The notes: generated by a model not told the origin, from the sequence alone. A stretch of DNA of 64,000 nucleotides from Megascapheus bottae (GCA_024803745.1 JANJXV010000039.1:9268001-9332000), one strand, 5' to 3'. Counted from the stretch's first letter, positions 51,923-63,026 are shown. Numbers and translations are program-made.

Positions 51923-51989
51923 TCACAGTTATAATCTTAACTACTCAAGAAGTTCAAAACCAGCCTGGGAAGTAGAGTCTGGGAGATTT

Positions 51990-52217
51990 TTGTTGTTGTT
52001 GTTGTCAGTCATGGGACTTGAACACTGGGCCTGGGTGCTATCCCTGAGCTCTTCAGCTCAAGGCTAGCACTCTACCACTTGAGCCACAGCACCTCTGGTG
52101 GTTAATTGGAGGTAAGAGTCTCACAAACTTGCATGCCTGGGATGGCTTTGAACCAGAATCCTCAGATCTCAGCCTCCTGAGTAGCTCTGATTACAGGTGT
52201 GAGCCACCAGCGCCCGG
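51990..52217 (-). mobile_element. B1L-Geo SINE nested in an oppositely oriented B1L-Geo
   Basis: Near-consensus reversed copy with a (GTT)n head ending GAGCCACCAGCGCCCGGC. Imperfect flanking duplication GGGAGATTTTT / AGGAGATTCTTT. Confidence 0.9.
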
Positions 52218-52249
52218 CTCAGGAGATTCTTTATTTCCAAAGAGCCACT

Positions 52250-52252
<3 letters not shown>

Positions 52253-52304
<52 letters not shown>
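52253..52304. repeat. (AC)n microsatellite
   Basis: About 26 AC units at the junction region of the split SINE. Confidence 0.96.
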
Positions 52305-52308
<4 letters not shown>

Positions 52309-52395
52309 AGCAAAGAAAACAACTGGAAACAAATAGAAGAGCCACAACCTTGAGTGGGATGCTGCATGGGCCCTGAGTTCAAGCACACAAAAAAA

Positions 52396-52709
52396 CCCTA
52401 GAAACAAAAATGTATTGCTTATTCAGTGGAGGATGGGCTCTTTTAAATTCTTTAAGATACAAATCCTTCCTCAGATTGGTTTTTTTTTTTTTTTCTGCAT
52501 AGGCAAGTTGTGCTGTCAACCTTGTAGGCATCCATAGCAGAGATGGACGTATTGATGTCAGGTACTGCCTGACTCCACGAAACAGTGATGTGGTCCTGAG
52601 TAATTAATATGTTCACACTGCCCTCTCAGAGCCCACATAACATCTGGTGCTAGGAATTTCTCTATTTCCTCTGGAAACAAAAGGCTTGAAGACGCTACCT
52701 CCAAGGAGG
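52396..52709. other. Unique sequence
   Basis: Nothing recognised. Confidence 0.38.
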
Positions 52710-52967
52710 CAGGCACCAGTGACTCATGCCTGGAATCTCGGCTACTCAGGAGACTGAGATCTGAGGATTATGGTTCCAAGCCAGCTTGCATAAGAAAGTC
52801 AATCTGTGAGACTCTTGATTCCAGTGAGCCCCCCAAAAAGAACGCCCCCCCAAAAAAAACAGAAGTGGAGCTGTGGCTCGAGTGGTAGAGCACCAGCCTT
52901 GAGTACAAATGCTAAGGGATAATGCCCAAGGCCCTGAGTTCAAGACCCTGGATTAGTATAAAAAGAA
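52710..52967 (+). mobile_element. B1L-Geo SINE
   Basis: Forward, with a C/A-rich insertion at the linker. Confidence 0.9.
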
Positions 52968-53107
52968 AAATGAAGTGGAAAAGTGTGCTTGATTTTTCAG
53001 ATGGTCTAAAATTAAAAACATATTGCAAAATTTTACCTTCTGCTCCAATGTCCAGCAAATAATTGACAGACATAGAGACTGACTGAGCCCAACCTCCCTG
53101 TCTACAT
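52968..53107. other. Short unique sequence
   Basis: Nothing recognised. Confidence 0.3.
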
Positions 53108-53154
<47 letters not shown>

Positions 53155-53162
53155 GTGGTGGT
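53108..53162. repeat. (GAT)n(GGT)n microsatellite
   Basis: About 15 GAT units, then GGT units. Confidence 0.97.
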
Positions 53163-53173
53163 AATGATGATTA

Positions 53174-53415
53174 CTGTTAGTCCTGGGGCTTGCACTCACG
53201 GCATGGAAGCTGTCCCCAAGCTTCTTTTTTTTTTCAAGGCTAGTACTCTCTACCACTTGGGCCACAGTTCCAGTTCCAGATTTTTTTTCTTTTGGTAATT
53301 CAGTGGAGATAAGAGTCTCATGGACTTTCCTGCCCAGGCTGGCTTTGAACCAGGATCCTCATATTTCAGCTTCCTGAATAGATAAGATGTTAGACTTGAG
53401 CCACCGGCACCCAAT
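53174..53415 (-). mobile_element. B1L-Geo SINE
   Basis: Reversed dimer at the end of the GAT array. Confidence 0.88.
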
Positions 53416-54446
53416 CCCTCTCTGCTTTGATAAGCAAAGCCTCATTGTTCAGAAGGTGCAAGGACTGATGGCTTTAGAATCAAGGCTTAGGATCGTCAGG
53501 AAGATTTATAGGAGAGGGGATACCTTTAGCTTCCCTGTATCAATTCCTAGATGCAAGTTCCCTCTTGGACCTGGGATTTAAAAAAAAAAAATGAGCCTTT
53601 GTTCCTGAAAATGGAGAGCAGAAACAGAGCCAATGAATTCACACTTCATTACTGAGTGGTCCCAAATCTCAGGAAACTTCATCTGCCAGGCCCAACCCAG
53701 GATGCCCTGGAGTTCAGAGCATTGCCCAGTGGCGTCTTGTCTGTAGCCATGGAAACAGAGAGACAGTTGCATTCTCTGCTTTCATACCGGAGACATCTTG
53801 CTATCAGTAGCATTTAAAGTTAGCTTTAGAAAAACAAGGCAGCCCACCTCTTTCTCTTTTGACATTGCACAAAGTGTTGTGAAGGCAAGCCATAAAGTTT
53901 CCAGGACGGAGGCTGTCATGGGATCTCCCTGCCCCACCCCCAACACCCCCATACCTAGCCAGCCTCCTTGTCCCTATTCTGGTTGAATTTTGCAAGGATG
54001 CCTTAGGCTGAAATGAATCTATTTTGTGTGGCTTGTTCTAGCACTGATGCTTTCCTTATTCCAAGCTTCAGGGAGGGTCTGGCTCAGGTACCAGCTAGAG
54101 TCAGGCTCTGGACCCTGCATCCCACCACAGGCTGCCCAGACAATCCTTTGATGAGAAATATTCAAGATGCAATGGCAGAAGCCAAGAGACGAACTGTTCA
54201 GGAGGAAGGCAGATAGGCAGACAGACAGACAGACTTCCAACTAGAAGGCACAGCAGATCATAATGGAGTTATTCCAAGGGTGGTTAAGAATCAGAATCAG
54301 AGGGGACATTTGATGTGACATCTCCTCTCACATAACAAGTTGTGGACTCACCAAGCACCAAGGATCTCCCAATTCAGTATAGCTTTTGATAAACACACAG
54401 AATGTTCTGGTAGGTACAGATAAAGGATTCTTACTTCCAAGCCATG
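53416..54446. other. SINE-free unique sequence
   Basis: About 1 kb. A short (CAGA)n run sits at 54214-54233. 53590-53930 is a possible regulatory element (CCATGGAAACAG, GACATTGCACAAAG); no exon found. Confidence 0.42.
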
Positions 54447-54699
54447 GGCACCAGTGCGGCTCACACCTGTAATTCTAGCTACTCAAGAGGCTGAGATCTG
54501 AGAATCATAATTTAAAGCCAGTCCTGGGCAGGAAAATCTGTAAGATACGTATTTCTCATTAACACCGCCTCCCCCCCCCAAAAAAAAAACCCCCAACACA
54601 ACAACAACTGGAAGTGGAGCTTTGACTCAAATGGTAGAGCACTAGTCTTGAGTGAAAGCTCAGGGACAGCACCCAGTCTCTGAGTTCAAGCCTCAGGAC

Positions 54700-54702
<3 letters not shown>
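54447..54702 (+). mobile_element. B1L-Geo SINE with a (CA)n tail
   Basis: Forward dimer with a C/A-rich insertion at the linker. Confidence 0.9.

Positions 54703-54746
<44 letters not shown>
54703..54746. repeat. (CA)n microsatellite on a SINE tail
   Basis: About 21 CA units. Confidence 0.97.
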
Positions 54747-54748
<2 letters not shown>

Positions 54749-55127
54749 ACACTAGCAATATCCCATGTTGGAAATTCATAAAGCAGACATCACTGCATTA
54801 GAGTGGCTTAGGACAGGAAAGACTGCTGGGATCTGGGGGGGGGCATGTATTCCCAAAGCAACTAAGAGATAAGACCTTGGATTCATGTGACCCCTGCAAG
54901 CAGGAAAGGCCCACAGAGAGAAGGGGAGAGGTACAGGTATTGGAGAATAGAACTATCAGCTGACTTTGAACTTGGGTGCACTGAAAGGATACGGAAAAGG
55001 TCACCAAGAGAGTCTGCCAAAGTAGAATCAGAACATAGCACTTTATGCAAGCAGGCATTTACATGTGCTTTCTCCATCATATTAGTTCTAATAAAGCATC
55101 CATCTTCTGTGCGTATGTGTGTACATG
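54747..55127. other. Unique sequence
   Basis: Nothing recognised. Confidence 0.4.
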
Positions 55128-55348
55128 TGCTGGTCCTGGGGCTTGAACCAAGGTCTGGGTGCTGTCCCTGAGCTTTTGGTTCAAGGTTAGGGCTCTACCA
55201 CTTGAAACCACAGCTCTACTGTTTTCTGGTGGCTTATTGGAAAGAAGAGTTTCATAGATTATCTGCCCAGGCTGGCTTTGAACCTTGATCCTTAGATCTC
55301 AGCCTCCTGAGTAGCTAGGATGACAGGCGTGAGCCATGTGCCCCCGGC
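55128..55348 (-). mobile_element. B1L-Geo SINE
   Basis: Reversed dimer ending GTGAGCCATGTGCCCCCGGC. Confidence 0.9.
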
Positions 55349-55523
55349 CAGTCCTGGGGCTTCAATTCAGGATCTGGGCACTGTTCCTGGGTTTCTTTTT
55401 GCTCAATGGTAGCACTCTACCACTTGAGCCATAGCACTACTTCCACCCTTTTCTGTTTATGTGGTACTGAGGAATCGAGCCCAAGGCTTCCTGCATGCAA
55501 GGCAAGCCACATTCCCAGCCCCT
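55349..55523 (-). mobile_element. IDL-Geo SINE
   Basis: Reversed; the IDL half has lost part of its A-box region and is followed by a 20-bp duplication of GCCACATTCCCAGCCCCT. Confidence 0.88.
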
Positions 55524-55546
55524 AAGCCACATTCCCAGCCCCTCAC
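55505..55546. repeat. 20-bp tandem duplication
   Basis: AAGCCACATTCCCAGCCCCT appears twice in a row. Confidence 0.9.
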
Positions 55547-55722
55547 ATCTAGCTTTAAGTGATGCTAAACTATCAATACTCAAAACCACCCCAAGAGTAT
55601 TTCTTTTTGAGAAGATGATAACTATTGCTATTGGCCTAATTTCGCGGGCGACATCAATGAAAACAGACAGAACAACTAGATAGCAAAATCCAAAACACAC
55701 AGGAAGCACAATAAAAGTCCTT
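55547..55722. other. Unique sequence
   Basis: Nothing recognised. Confidence 0.3.
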
Positions 55723-55972
55723 ACCAGCCACGTGCTGGTGGCTCACACCTATAATCCTAGCTACTCAGGAGGGTGAGATCTGAAGATCAAGGTTCAAAGC
55801 CAGCCTGGGCAAGAATGTCAGTGAGAATTTTATCTCCAATGAACCACCAGAAAACCAGAAGTGGAGTTTTAGCTCAAAGTGGAAGAGTGCTAGTCTTGAG
55901 CAAAAAGAGCTCAGAGACAGCACCCAGGCCCCAAGTTCAAATCCTGCCACCCAAACAAAAACAAACAAAGAA
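55723..55972 (+). mobile_element. B1L-Geo SINE
   Basis: Near-consensus forward dimer with an (AAAC)n tail. Confidence 0.92.
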
Positions 55973-56162
55973 ATCTCCCCACCCAAACATCTAAGTATTA
56001 GTGGGTAGGGACCTGCCACTCTGGGTGACATTGGCCCCTGTGAAGAAGGAAGCAAAAAAGAGACAGAGAGGTCATTCTGTCCTGAGAATGGGAATAATCC
56101 CCACTGGGCAGGCAATTAGATGCTTGCTGAAAACTCCAGAGACCCAGATTAAGAACAGTAGC
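55973..56162. other. Unique sequence
   Basis: Nothing recognised. Confidence 0.3.
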
Positions 56163-56399
56163 TGAAAGTCAGCACAGTGACTCCTGCCTGTAACCCTAGC
56201 GACTCAGGAAGGTGAAACAGGAGAATCTGATTTTGATGCCAGTCCAAGCAGGAGAAGTCCGTGAGACTCTTATCTCCAGTTAGCCAGCAAAAAGTCAGAA
56301 GTGGATGGATGGTTTAGTAGTTAGAGCACCAGCCTTGAGCAAAAATAAATACTAAGCAAGAAGCACAAGGTCCCGAGTTCAAGCCCCAGCAGCAGCGCA
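56163..56399 (+). mobile_element. B1L-Geo SINE
   Basis: Forward, diverged left half. Confidence 0.87.
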
Positions 56400-56786
56400 T
56401 GTGCGTGCACACACATGAGTACACACAAAGGAAGGAAATAGAAGATGAGGTAACAGAAGGGACATTTTCATAAGACCAGGAATTTCAGCAAACAAGCATC
56501 CATGTTTCTTGTTTTGTTTGAACACTGCAGCAGAACAATAAAGGAAGGAGCTTTGTGAAGTTGGAAAAACTATTGTGAACTCAACCACGCTTTGAAAGTT
56601 CAGAAAAATTAATTTTTCCAGTACAAAAACAGGCGACAGGAAAGGATCAAGGTTATCTCCTGTGCAACGTGATTTTAAGAAAGGAAAAAAAAGTGAGAGA
56701 AAACAGTTATATAACATCTCTATAAATAATGAAAAGCCTACCAGAAAGACAGGCCTCTCGAGCCCCATGTCATACTGTGCCATTTC
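56400..56786. other. Unique sequence
   Basis: Nothing recognised. Confidence 0.4.
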
Positions 56787-57030
56787 AAAGCAGGCACTGT
56801 GGCTCACGCCCGTTATCCCATCTACTCAGGAGGCTGAGATCTGAGGATTGAGATTTGAAGCCAGCCAGGGCAGAAAAGCCCTGTGAGACTTTGATTTCCA
56901 ATTAACCACCCAAAACGCCAGAAATGGAGTTGAGACTCAAGTGGTGGAGCATCAGCTCTGAGCGAAACAGCCAAGGGAAAGCACAGGGTTCTGGGTTCAA
57001 GCTCCAGTAACCCCCTTCCCCCAGGCATTA
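56787..57030 (+). mobile_element. B1L-Geo SINE
   Basis: Forward dimer. Confidence 0.9.
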
Positions 57031-57185
57031 AATAAAATAAAAAAAGAAATGAGATAAATGATAAGAATATGTGATCAAATGACCTAAATCATAAACAGAA
57101 AGACTCGGAAATGAAATCCCAAATTCAGAAAGGAACTTGTTTAAAGCAAAAATAATTATAATAATTTCAGAAATGAAACTAGAAG

Positions 57186-57425
57186 CCAGGTGCCAGTGGC
57201 TCCTACCTGTAATCCTAGCTACTCAGGAGGCTGCGATCTGAGGATCATGGTTCAAAGCCAGCCTGGGTAGAAAAGTCCCCATGAGACTCTTTCTCTAATT
57301 ATTGCTCAAAAACCAGAAATGTAGCTGTGGCTCAGAATGGCAAAGTGCTAGCTTGGAGCAAAAAAGGTTAGGGATAGCACCTAGACCCTGAGTTCAAGCC
57401 CCATGACTGACCCAAAAAAATAAAA
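57186..57425 (+). mobile_element. B1L-Geo SINE
   Basis: Forward dimer with a short A-rich tail. Confidence 0.91.
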
Positions 57426-57487
57426 AGAAATGAAACTAGAAGGAATTCAATAAATATAAAGCGAAGGCCTTAGAAGAAATAGAAGAT

Positions 57488-57722
57488 AACCAAGGTGCTG
57501 GTGCCTTATCTCTGTTATCCTAGCTACTGAGTAGGCTGATCTGAGGATGGTGGTTCAAAGCTAGCCTGGACAGGAAAGTCTATGAGACTCTTATCTCCAG
57601 TTTACTACTGAAAACTAGAAATGGAGCTGCAGCTCAAAGTGGTAAAGTGGAAGAACTCAGGAACAGCACCCTGGCTCTGAGTTCGAGCCCTACTACCAAC
57701 CACTACCACCACAACAAAAGTA
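57488..57722 (+). mobile_element. B1L-Geo SINE
   Basis: Forward dimer; part of the Geo anticodon-arm region is deleted. Confidence 0.89.
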
Positions 57723-58040
57723 AAAAATGAAAACACACAAAAATGAAAGAAAAGAACAGGACTCAGAAGAGTAAAGAGAACATGGCTGACCTTGACGTTA
57801 GGTCAGGAAGATTCAACATCCAGAGAATAAAAATCCCCAAAGGAAAAGTCAAAAGAAGAAATACTGACACTATATAGTTCAAGAAAACCTTTCAGAAATA
57901 AACAGTCAAAAAGTTTGAAACGGTGTATGGAAAGATCACACCGCGGGCCCAGGATGGTCAATGTTAAAGCATAATTTCAGTAAAATTACAGAATTCAATG
58001 TAAAACAGCCTTTCTCCCCACGGGCCGCCCCCCCACACTA
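57723..58040. other. A-rich sequence, origin unclear
   Basis: Strand-biased A-rich text (for example GGAAGATTCAACATCCAGAG) could be an old L1 fragment, but I cannot assign it. Confidence 0.3.
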
Positions 58041-58296
58041 TCTGGTAATCCTGGGATTTCAACTCCTAAGCCTCTCGTCCTCTATGTATTTGTTTTTGCG
58101 TCAAGGCCTTGCGTGATCCCTAAGCTTTTTTGCTCAAGTCTGGCACAGCATCACTTCAGACCTTTTTTGTGTGTGTGATTCATTGTCGATAAAGAGTCTC
58201 ATGGACTTTCCTGTCCGGGCTGGCTTCGAACTGCAGTCCTCAGATCTCAGCCTCCTGAGTAGATAGGATAACAGATGTGAGCTACCGGTGTGTGGC
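58041..58296 (-). mobile_element. B1L-Geo SINE
   Basis: Reversed; the Geo half carries an insertion; ends GAGCTACCGGTGTGTGGC. Confidence 0.87.
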
Positions 58297-58560
58297 TTGT
58301 AGTGATTATTTTTGAGTTAGGTTCTTACTTCCTGATCATGATCCATCGATTTTAGGCTTTCTGTTATATAGATGGGCTAACGGGCAGCCCCCCGCCTCCT
58401 GCCAGGCCCAGTTCTTCTGTTGAAATGGAATCTCATGAGCTTCCTGGAACCACAATCCTATACCACTCAGCATCCCACGCAGAATCCAGCGACATCTGTC
58501 AAATAAGTAAACAAAAAGCCACCTCGGGGAATTGTTTTATCTGTTGGTGAAGGACATGGA
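58297..58560. other. Unique sequence
   Basis: Nothing recognised. Confidence 0.38.
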
Positions 58561-58735
58561 AGCACATACATGTAATCACAGATATGAGCTCTAGGTAGGG
58601 AGGGTTACCACCTGAGACTGGCCCCTAGGGAAAACAGGGCTGGGAGTAGAGCTCAAATGGTAGAGCACCTGTCCAGCAAACATGGGATCAAAAGGCCCTG
58701 AGTTCAAATTCTGCCCCTCCCCACACACACAAAAG
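58561..58735 (+). mobile_element. Old B1-like plus ID-like composite
   Basis: The left part has ACATGTAATCACAG and CACCTGAGACTGGC; the right part has GGGAGTAGAGCTCAAATGGT and CTGAGTTCAAATTC. Looks like an older dimer of the same architecture as B1L-Geo. Confidence 0.6.
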
Positions 58736-58817
58736 AAGGGATACACTAAGATATTTCTTGCCTTCAAGTTCTTCTTTATATATTGAAATCAATAATATTG
58801 ATAATAGAGAATTTATA

Positions 58818-59009
58818 CCAGAGTGTAGCCTAGTGATAGAGTACTTGCTTAGCATGCATGAAGCCCTGGGTTCAACTCCTCAGTACCACATACGCAGGAA
58901 AGGCCAGAAGTGATGCTGTGGCTCAAGTGGTAGAGCTCTAGCCTTGAGAAATCTCAGCAACACAATGCTCAGGCTCTGAGTTCAAGCCCCAGGACTGGCA
59001 AAAAAGAGG
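58818..59009 (+). mobile_element. IDL-Geo SINE
   Basis: Forward, missing its first bases. Confidence 0.92.
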
Positions 59010-59249
59010 AATTTTTAGCTTTGATCTCATTGCATAGGTATATAGTAGGAGTATTAGAAAATAGAGATAAGAAAATAAAATATCTGCAATCTTACCACCT
59101 AATAGTAATCATTAGTAATGTTACTCTCATGGTGGTATATAAATCAACTTAATTCTGATAGAAAGCCTAAAAGATAAAAGCATTAAGACTAATAATTATA
59201 GCTAGCTACAGTAAGTTGCTAGTACAGAGAGAATACAAAAAGAAGTATA
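59010..59249. other. Unique AT-rich sequence
   Basis: Nothing recognised. Confidence 0.35.
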
Positions 59250-59451
59250 TATGGGCTGGGAGTGTGGCCTAGTGGTAGAGTGCTTACCTAGTATCCACAA
59301 AGCCCTGTGTTCCATTTCTTGGTACCATATACACTGAAAAAACCAGAAGTGGTACTGTGGCTCAAGTGGTAGAGCATTAACCTTGAGAAAGCTCAATGAC
59401 AGTACCCAGAGTTCAAGCCCCAGAACTGGCAGAAAGGAAGAAGAAACAGAA
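59250..59451 (+). mobile_element. IDL-Geo SINE with an expanded purine tail
   Basis: Forward; ends CCCCAGAACTGGCAGAAAGG, then the GAA array. Confidence 0.93.
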
Positions 59452-59572
59452 CAAGAAGAAGAAGAAGAAGAAGAAGAAGAAGAAGAAGAAGAAGAAGAAG
59501 AAGAGGAGGAGGAGGAGGAGGAGGAGGAGGAGGAGGAGGAGGAGGAGGAGGAGGAGGAGGAGGAAGAGGATT
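59452..59572. repeat. (GAA)n(GGA)n polypurine microsatellite
   Basis: About 17 GAA units followed by about 22 GGA units, grown from the IDL-Geo A tail. Confidence 0.97.
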
Positions 59573-59584
59573 GTGAAATCAGAA

Positions 59585-59715
59585 GGTACACCTGTAATCC
59601 TCAGTTACTTAGGAAGTACAGTTAGGTCCTAGGTTTTTTTGGACAAAAGCACAAGATCCTACCTAAAAAAATTAGTAAGTGCAAGGGCTTGGGTTTAAAT
59701 CACAGAACTGAAAAC
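59585..59715 (+). mobile_element. Degenerate SINE-like sequence
   Basis: CACCTGTAATCCTCAGTTAC suggests a 7SL-type left monomer, and GCTTGGGTTTAAATC a tRNA-type B box; heavily diverged. Confidence 0.45.
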
Positions 59716-59801
59716 AAGAAAAATGGAAACTGTTGTGGGGAGGGAGGGTAGAGCTTTGTATGCCACCTAAACTAAGTTATTAGCACCTTAAAATAAGCTG
59801 T

Positions 59802-59803
<2 letters not shown>
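59716..59803. other. Short unique sequence
   Basis: Nothing recognised. Confidence 0.3.

Positions 59804-59884
<81 letters not shown>
59804..59884. repeat. (TA)n(GA)n compound microsatellite
   Basis: About 17 TA units, then about 23 GA units. Confidence 0.97.
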
Positions 59885-59888
<4 letters not shown>

Positions 59889-60039
59889 AGGGAAAAGGTG
59901 TTGACTGGTTTTCCATAATGATGTTGATTGAGGTCAGATTCATCTTTTTGCTGAGATTATATGTGTGCAATGTACAGAGAAAGGAAATGAGTTATTCTTG
60001 AATAATCTCATTCTGTCACACCTATGTCTTCTTCTTTTC

Positions 60040-60040
<1 letters not shown>
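59885..60040. other. Unique sequence
   Basis: Nothing recognised. Confidence 0.3.
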
Positions 60041-60091
<51 letters not shown>

Positions 60092-60309
60092 TAGTATTGG
60101 TACTGGGGCTTGAACTCAAGGCTGACACTATTATTGCTCAAAGCTCCCACCATACCACTTGAGCCACAGCTCCACTTTGGGCTTTTTGTTGCTTCATTGG
60201 AGATAAGAGTCTTACTTATTTTCCTGCCTGAGCTGGCTTCGAACCATGATCCTCAGATCTCACCTTCCTGAGTAGCGAGGATGATAGGCGTGAGTCTCCA
60301 GTCTCTGCC
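60041..60309 (-). mobile_element. B1L-Geo SINE with a (TG)n tail
   Basis: (TG)25 at 60041-60090, then a reversed dimer. Confidence 0.9.
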
Positions 60310-60546
60310 AAATGTAGCTTTTAAGCAACTCCTAGCCAGACCCTCTCAATCACAGAGCTTATAGTTCAGCCAGTGGATTTGGCAATACTTTATTTATAGT
60401 CTGGTGTGTATGGGAAGAGAGGAGAGGGGATATGGATTTCCTTGTTTAAGGAAAAGGAAAGAAAAAGAAGATAAAAGTCACATTTCTTCTCAGGTAAGCA
60501 TGTTGACAGGTGCAAGTACAGTCAATCCAGGTTGTAAGCCACCTTG
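60310..60546. other. Unique sequence
   Basis: Nothing recognised. Confidence 0.35.
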
Positions 60547-60780
60547 CTGGGTACAGGAGTCTCACGCCTGTAATCCCAGCTACTCAGAAAGCCGAGATCT
60601 AAAGATCACAGTTCAAAGCCAGCGTGGGCAGGAAAGTCCTTGAGACTTTTATCTCCAATGAACCATCAGAAAACCAGAAGTAGCACTGTGGATCAAAGTG
60701 GTAGTACTCTTGCCTTGAGCAAAAATGCTCAGGGACAACAGCTAGGCCCTGAGTTCAAGCTCCACAACTGACCCAAAAAT
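60547..60780 (+). mobile_element. B1L-Geo SINE
   Basis: Forward; TAATCCCAGCTACTCAG keeps a more 7SL-like CCCAG than most copies. Confidence 0.91.
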
Positions 60781-61076
60781 GAACAAATAAAAATGAAATA
60801 AAAGCATCTTTCTGGAAGCATAAACTTACATCACTAGGTATATAATTCTCCCGTCCCTCCCACCCCACCCCATGGAAAACCAGTAATGAAGATGCTAAGG
60901 TGCAAACAGTGGGGTTTCCATCAATAGGACATTCGATTCTAATTAATCTCTTCACAGCCAGTATAATTGAGTTTTCTTGGCGACCCCTGGCCTCACCCAC
61001 CACCCCATCTCAATATTCTCTCTTACAACCTGTCTTCCCCACTGCTGCTGTACTAGAATCTCTCAGAGAACAAAGG

Positions 61077-61077
<1 letters not shown>
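60781..61077. promoter_or_regulatory. Possible conserved non-coding element
   Basis: About 60890-60990 has ATTCGATTCTAATTAATCTC and TATAATTGAG; repeat-free. Composition only. Confidence 0.3.

Positions 61078-61119
<42 letters not shown>
61078..61119. repeat. (CA)n microsatellite
   Basis: About 20 CA units, not on a SINE. Confidence 0.96.
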
Positions 61120-61121
<2 letters not shown>

Positions 61122-61652
61122 CCAAGGCCAGTACCATCTCAGGCGCTGAGGTGGGGTTTGTTTCCATCACTGAATTATTACTGGCACACCCGAGGCTTTG
61201 TCTCTAAGGCCTTCCCTCCATATGTAAATACTATTCTGTTTGTTATTTATTTCTTCTCTCTCCTCTTTCCTCCTCTGCCCCTAAGGTTGGTTGTTTTTTG
61301 GTTTTTGGTTTGTTTTTTTTTTTTTAAAGATATCAGGAGGGTCACATCTCTCTTTGCTAACCTAACGCTCTTCACTTCAGCAGCTATAAAAAAGGAAGAA
61401 TTATGAGCCAGACAAGCGCCCCTGCCCTAGTGAGGGTTTATGTCTTGTATGCTTCTCCATGCACTCAGGTGGTCACAATAATTCACGCACGGGTGACAGT
61501 CAGCTTAAAGGGATCTCTGTGAAGCCACGAGAAAATGTGAATATTTCACAAACTCCTGATATTCTCTCATCTGATCTACTGTCGTCACTGTTTTCTCCCT
61601 TCTAAATTAAATCCTTAGCATTGAGGGAAAAAAAATGACAGGAGCCTAAGCC
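61120..61652. other. Unique sequence
   Basis: About 61480-61620 (CACGCACGGGTGACAGTCAG, GAATATTTCACAAACTCC, TACTGTCGTCACTG) may be conserved; T-rich near 61290-61325. No exon. Confidence 0.35.
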
Positions 61653-61888
61653 AAGTGCCAGCTCTTCTAGCTTGTAAAATCCTAGCTACTCAGGGGGCTG
61701 AGATGTGAGGATCATGGTTCAAAGCCAGCCAGGTCAGGGAAGTCCATGAGACTCTTAAATCCAATAAATCACCAAAAAGCAGGCAGTGGAGGTGTGGTTC
61801 AAGGGGTAGAGTTCTAACCTTGAGGGGGAAAAAAAAAGCAAGCAAGCTCAAGACCCTGCATTCAAGACTCAGTATTGGCACAGAAACA
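61653..61888 (+). mobile_element. B1L-Geo SINE
   Basis: Forward dimer. Confidence 0.89.
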
Positions 61889-62144
61889 ACCACTAAGAAA
61901 CCAAAGACTTGGAACTGGTAAGTCATAAGGCAAAGGATATGGATAAGAGAGCAAGCAGTTTCAGAGCTTGAATTTGATAAGATCCCTTTCGGCAGGTATT
62001 TCTCCACAAAACCGGCCCTTGTCAATTTTGGGGGTGGCTAAGCATAGGAGGGATGGTGATTTTGAGAAGCCCACCAGGACCCCAGAATTGCATACCCCAA
62101 ACCTGCACACACCAGCAATACAGCCCCATCTGTTTGATCACTGT
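61889..62144. other. Unique sequence
   Basis: Nothing recognised. Confidence 0.35.
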
Positions 62145-62398
62145 TTTGTTTTTGTTGTGCCAGTACTGGGGCTTGAACTCAAGGTCTGGGCACTATTCCT
62201 TAGATTTTTTTTCCCCCTCCATTTGGTTCAAGGCTAGTACTGTACCATTTGAGCCACATGTGTACTTCCAGCTTTTTATTCGCTAATTAGAGATAAAAAG
62301 TCTCATAGACGTTCCTGTCCCAGCTTGTTTTAAGCCTCCATCCTCAGATCTCAGCCTTCTGAGTAGCTAGGATTTCAGGTGTGAGCCAAGGGATACCT
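62145..62398 (-). mobile_element. B1L-Geo SINE
   Basis: Reversed dimer. Confidence 0.9.
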
Positions 62399-62733
62399 GA
62401 CTGATTACTGTATTTGATTTCTCAGTTGGTTCAATCAAACCTTGGTGGGAGAGAGAGGGGTATTGTTTATCGCATACCTCTGATGCCAACAACCCCTTTA
62501 TTTTCTCTTGTTCCTTCACAATAGGCTTGATTTGATGAACCACTGAGCCCATCATTTAGCAACCAAAAACCTGGGTACCCTTGTTTTTCCTAAGAACAGA
62601 GTGGATTTCATTTGCAAACGTTCCTGAGAGGGAACCTTGTATTCTGTCTCCATGATGCAAAGATCGAATTGCTGGGAGCTGGGAGTCTCTGAAGCTGGAC
62701 CTTCATACTCTGCCACCAAATGTATACTAATTT

Positions 62734-62735
<2 letters not shown>
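62399..62735. other. Unique sequence
   Basis: Nothing recognised. Confidence 0.38.
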
Positions 62736-62816
<81 letters not shown>

Positions 62817-62830
62817 GGCCCCCTCTCTCT
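62736..62830. repeat. (CT)n microsatellite
   Basis: About 38 CT units, then a short interrupted block. Confidence 0.97.
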
Positions 62831-62971
62831 CCTGTCTGTCTACCTGTTCCATCTGTTTATTTATCTATTAACTATCTATCTGACTATCAATCATCTATCT
62901 GTATATCAGTCTATCTGTTATCTATCTATCCACCTACCAGTCATCTTCTATCTGTACATCAGTCTGTCTGT

Positions 62972-63026
<55 letters not shown>
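62831..63026. repeat. (TCTA/TCTG)n tetranucleotide array
   Basis: Degenerate at the left, pure (ATCT)n at 62973-63026. Confidence 0.95.

Larger units (their letters stand above)
51923..52395 (+). mobile_element. B1L-Geo SINE, split by another B1L-Geo and a (CA)n array
   Basis: The left half (ATCTTAACTACTCAAGAAG) is interrupted at 51990 and resumes at about 52218. A CA array then sits between the halves, and the Geo end (CCCTGAGTTCAAGCAC) closes near 52385. Confidence 0.8.

Noticed and set aside
53107..53265. Poly-Met, poly-His and poly-Ile frames
   Set aside because: Translations of the (GAT)n microsatellite.
59383..59632. Acidic, lysine-rich and serine-rich open frames at 59.2-59.6 kb
   Set aside because: Translations of the GAA/GGA microsatellite.
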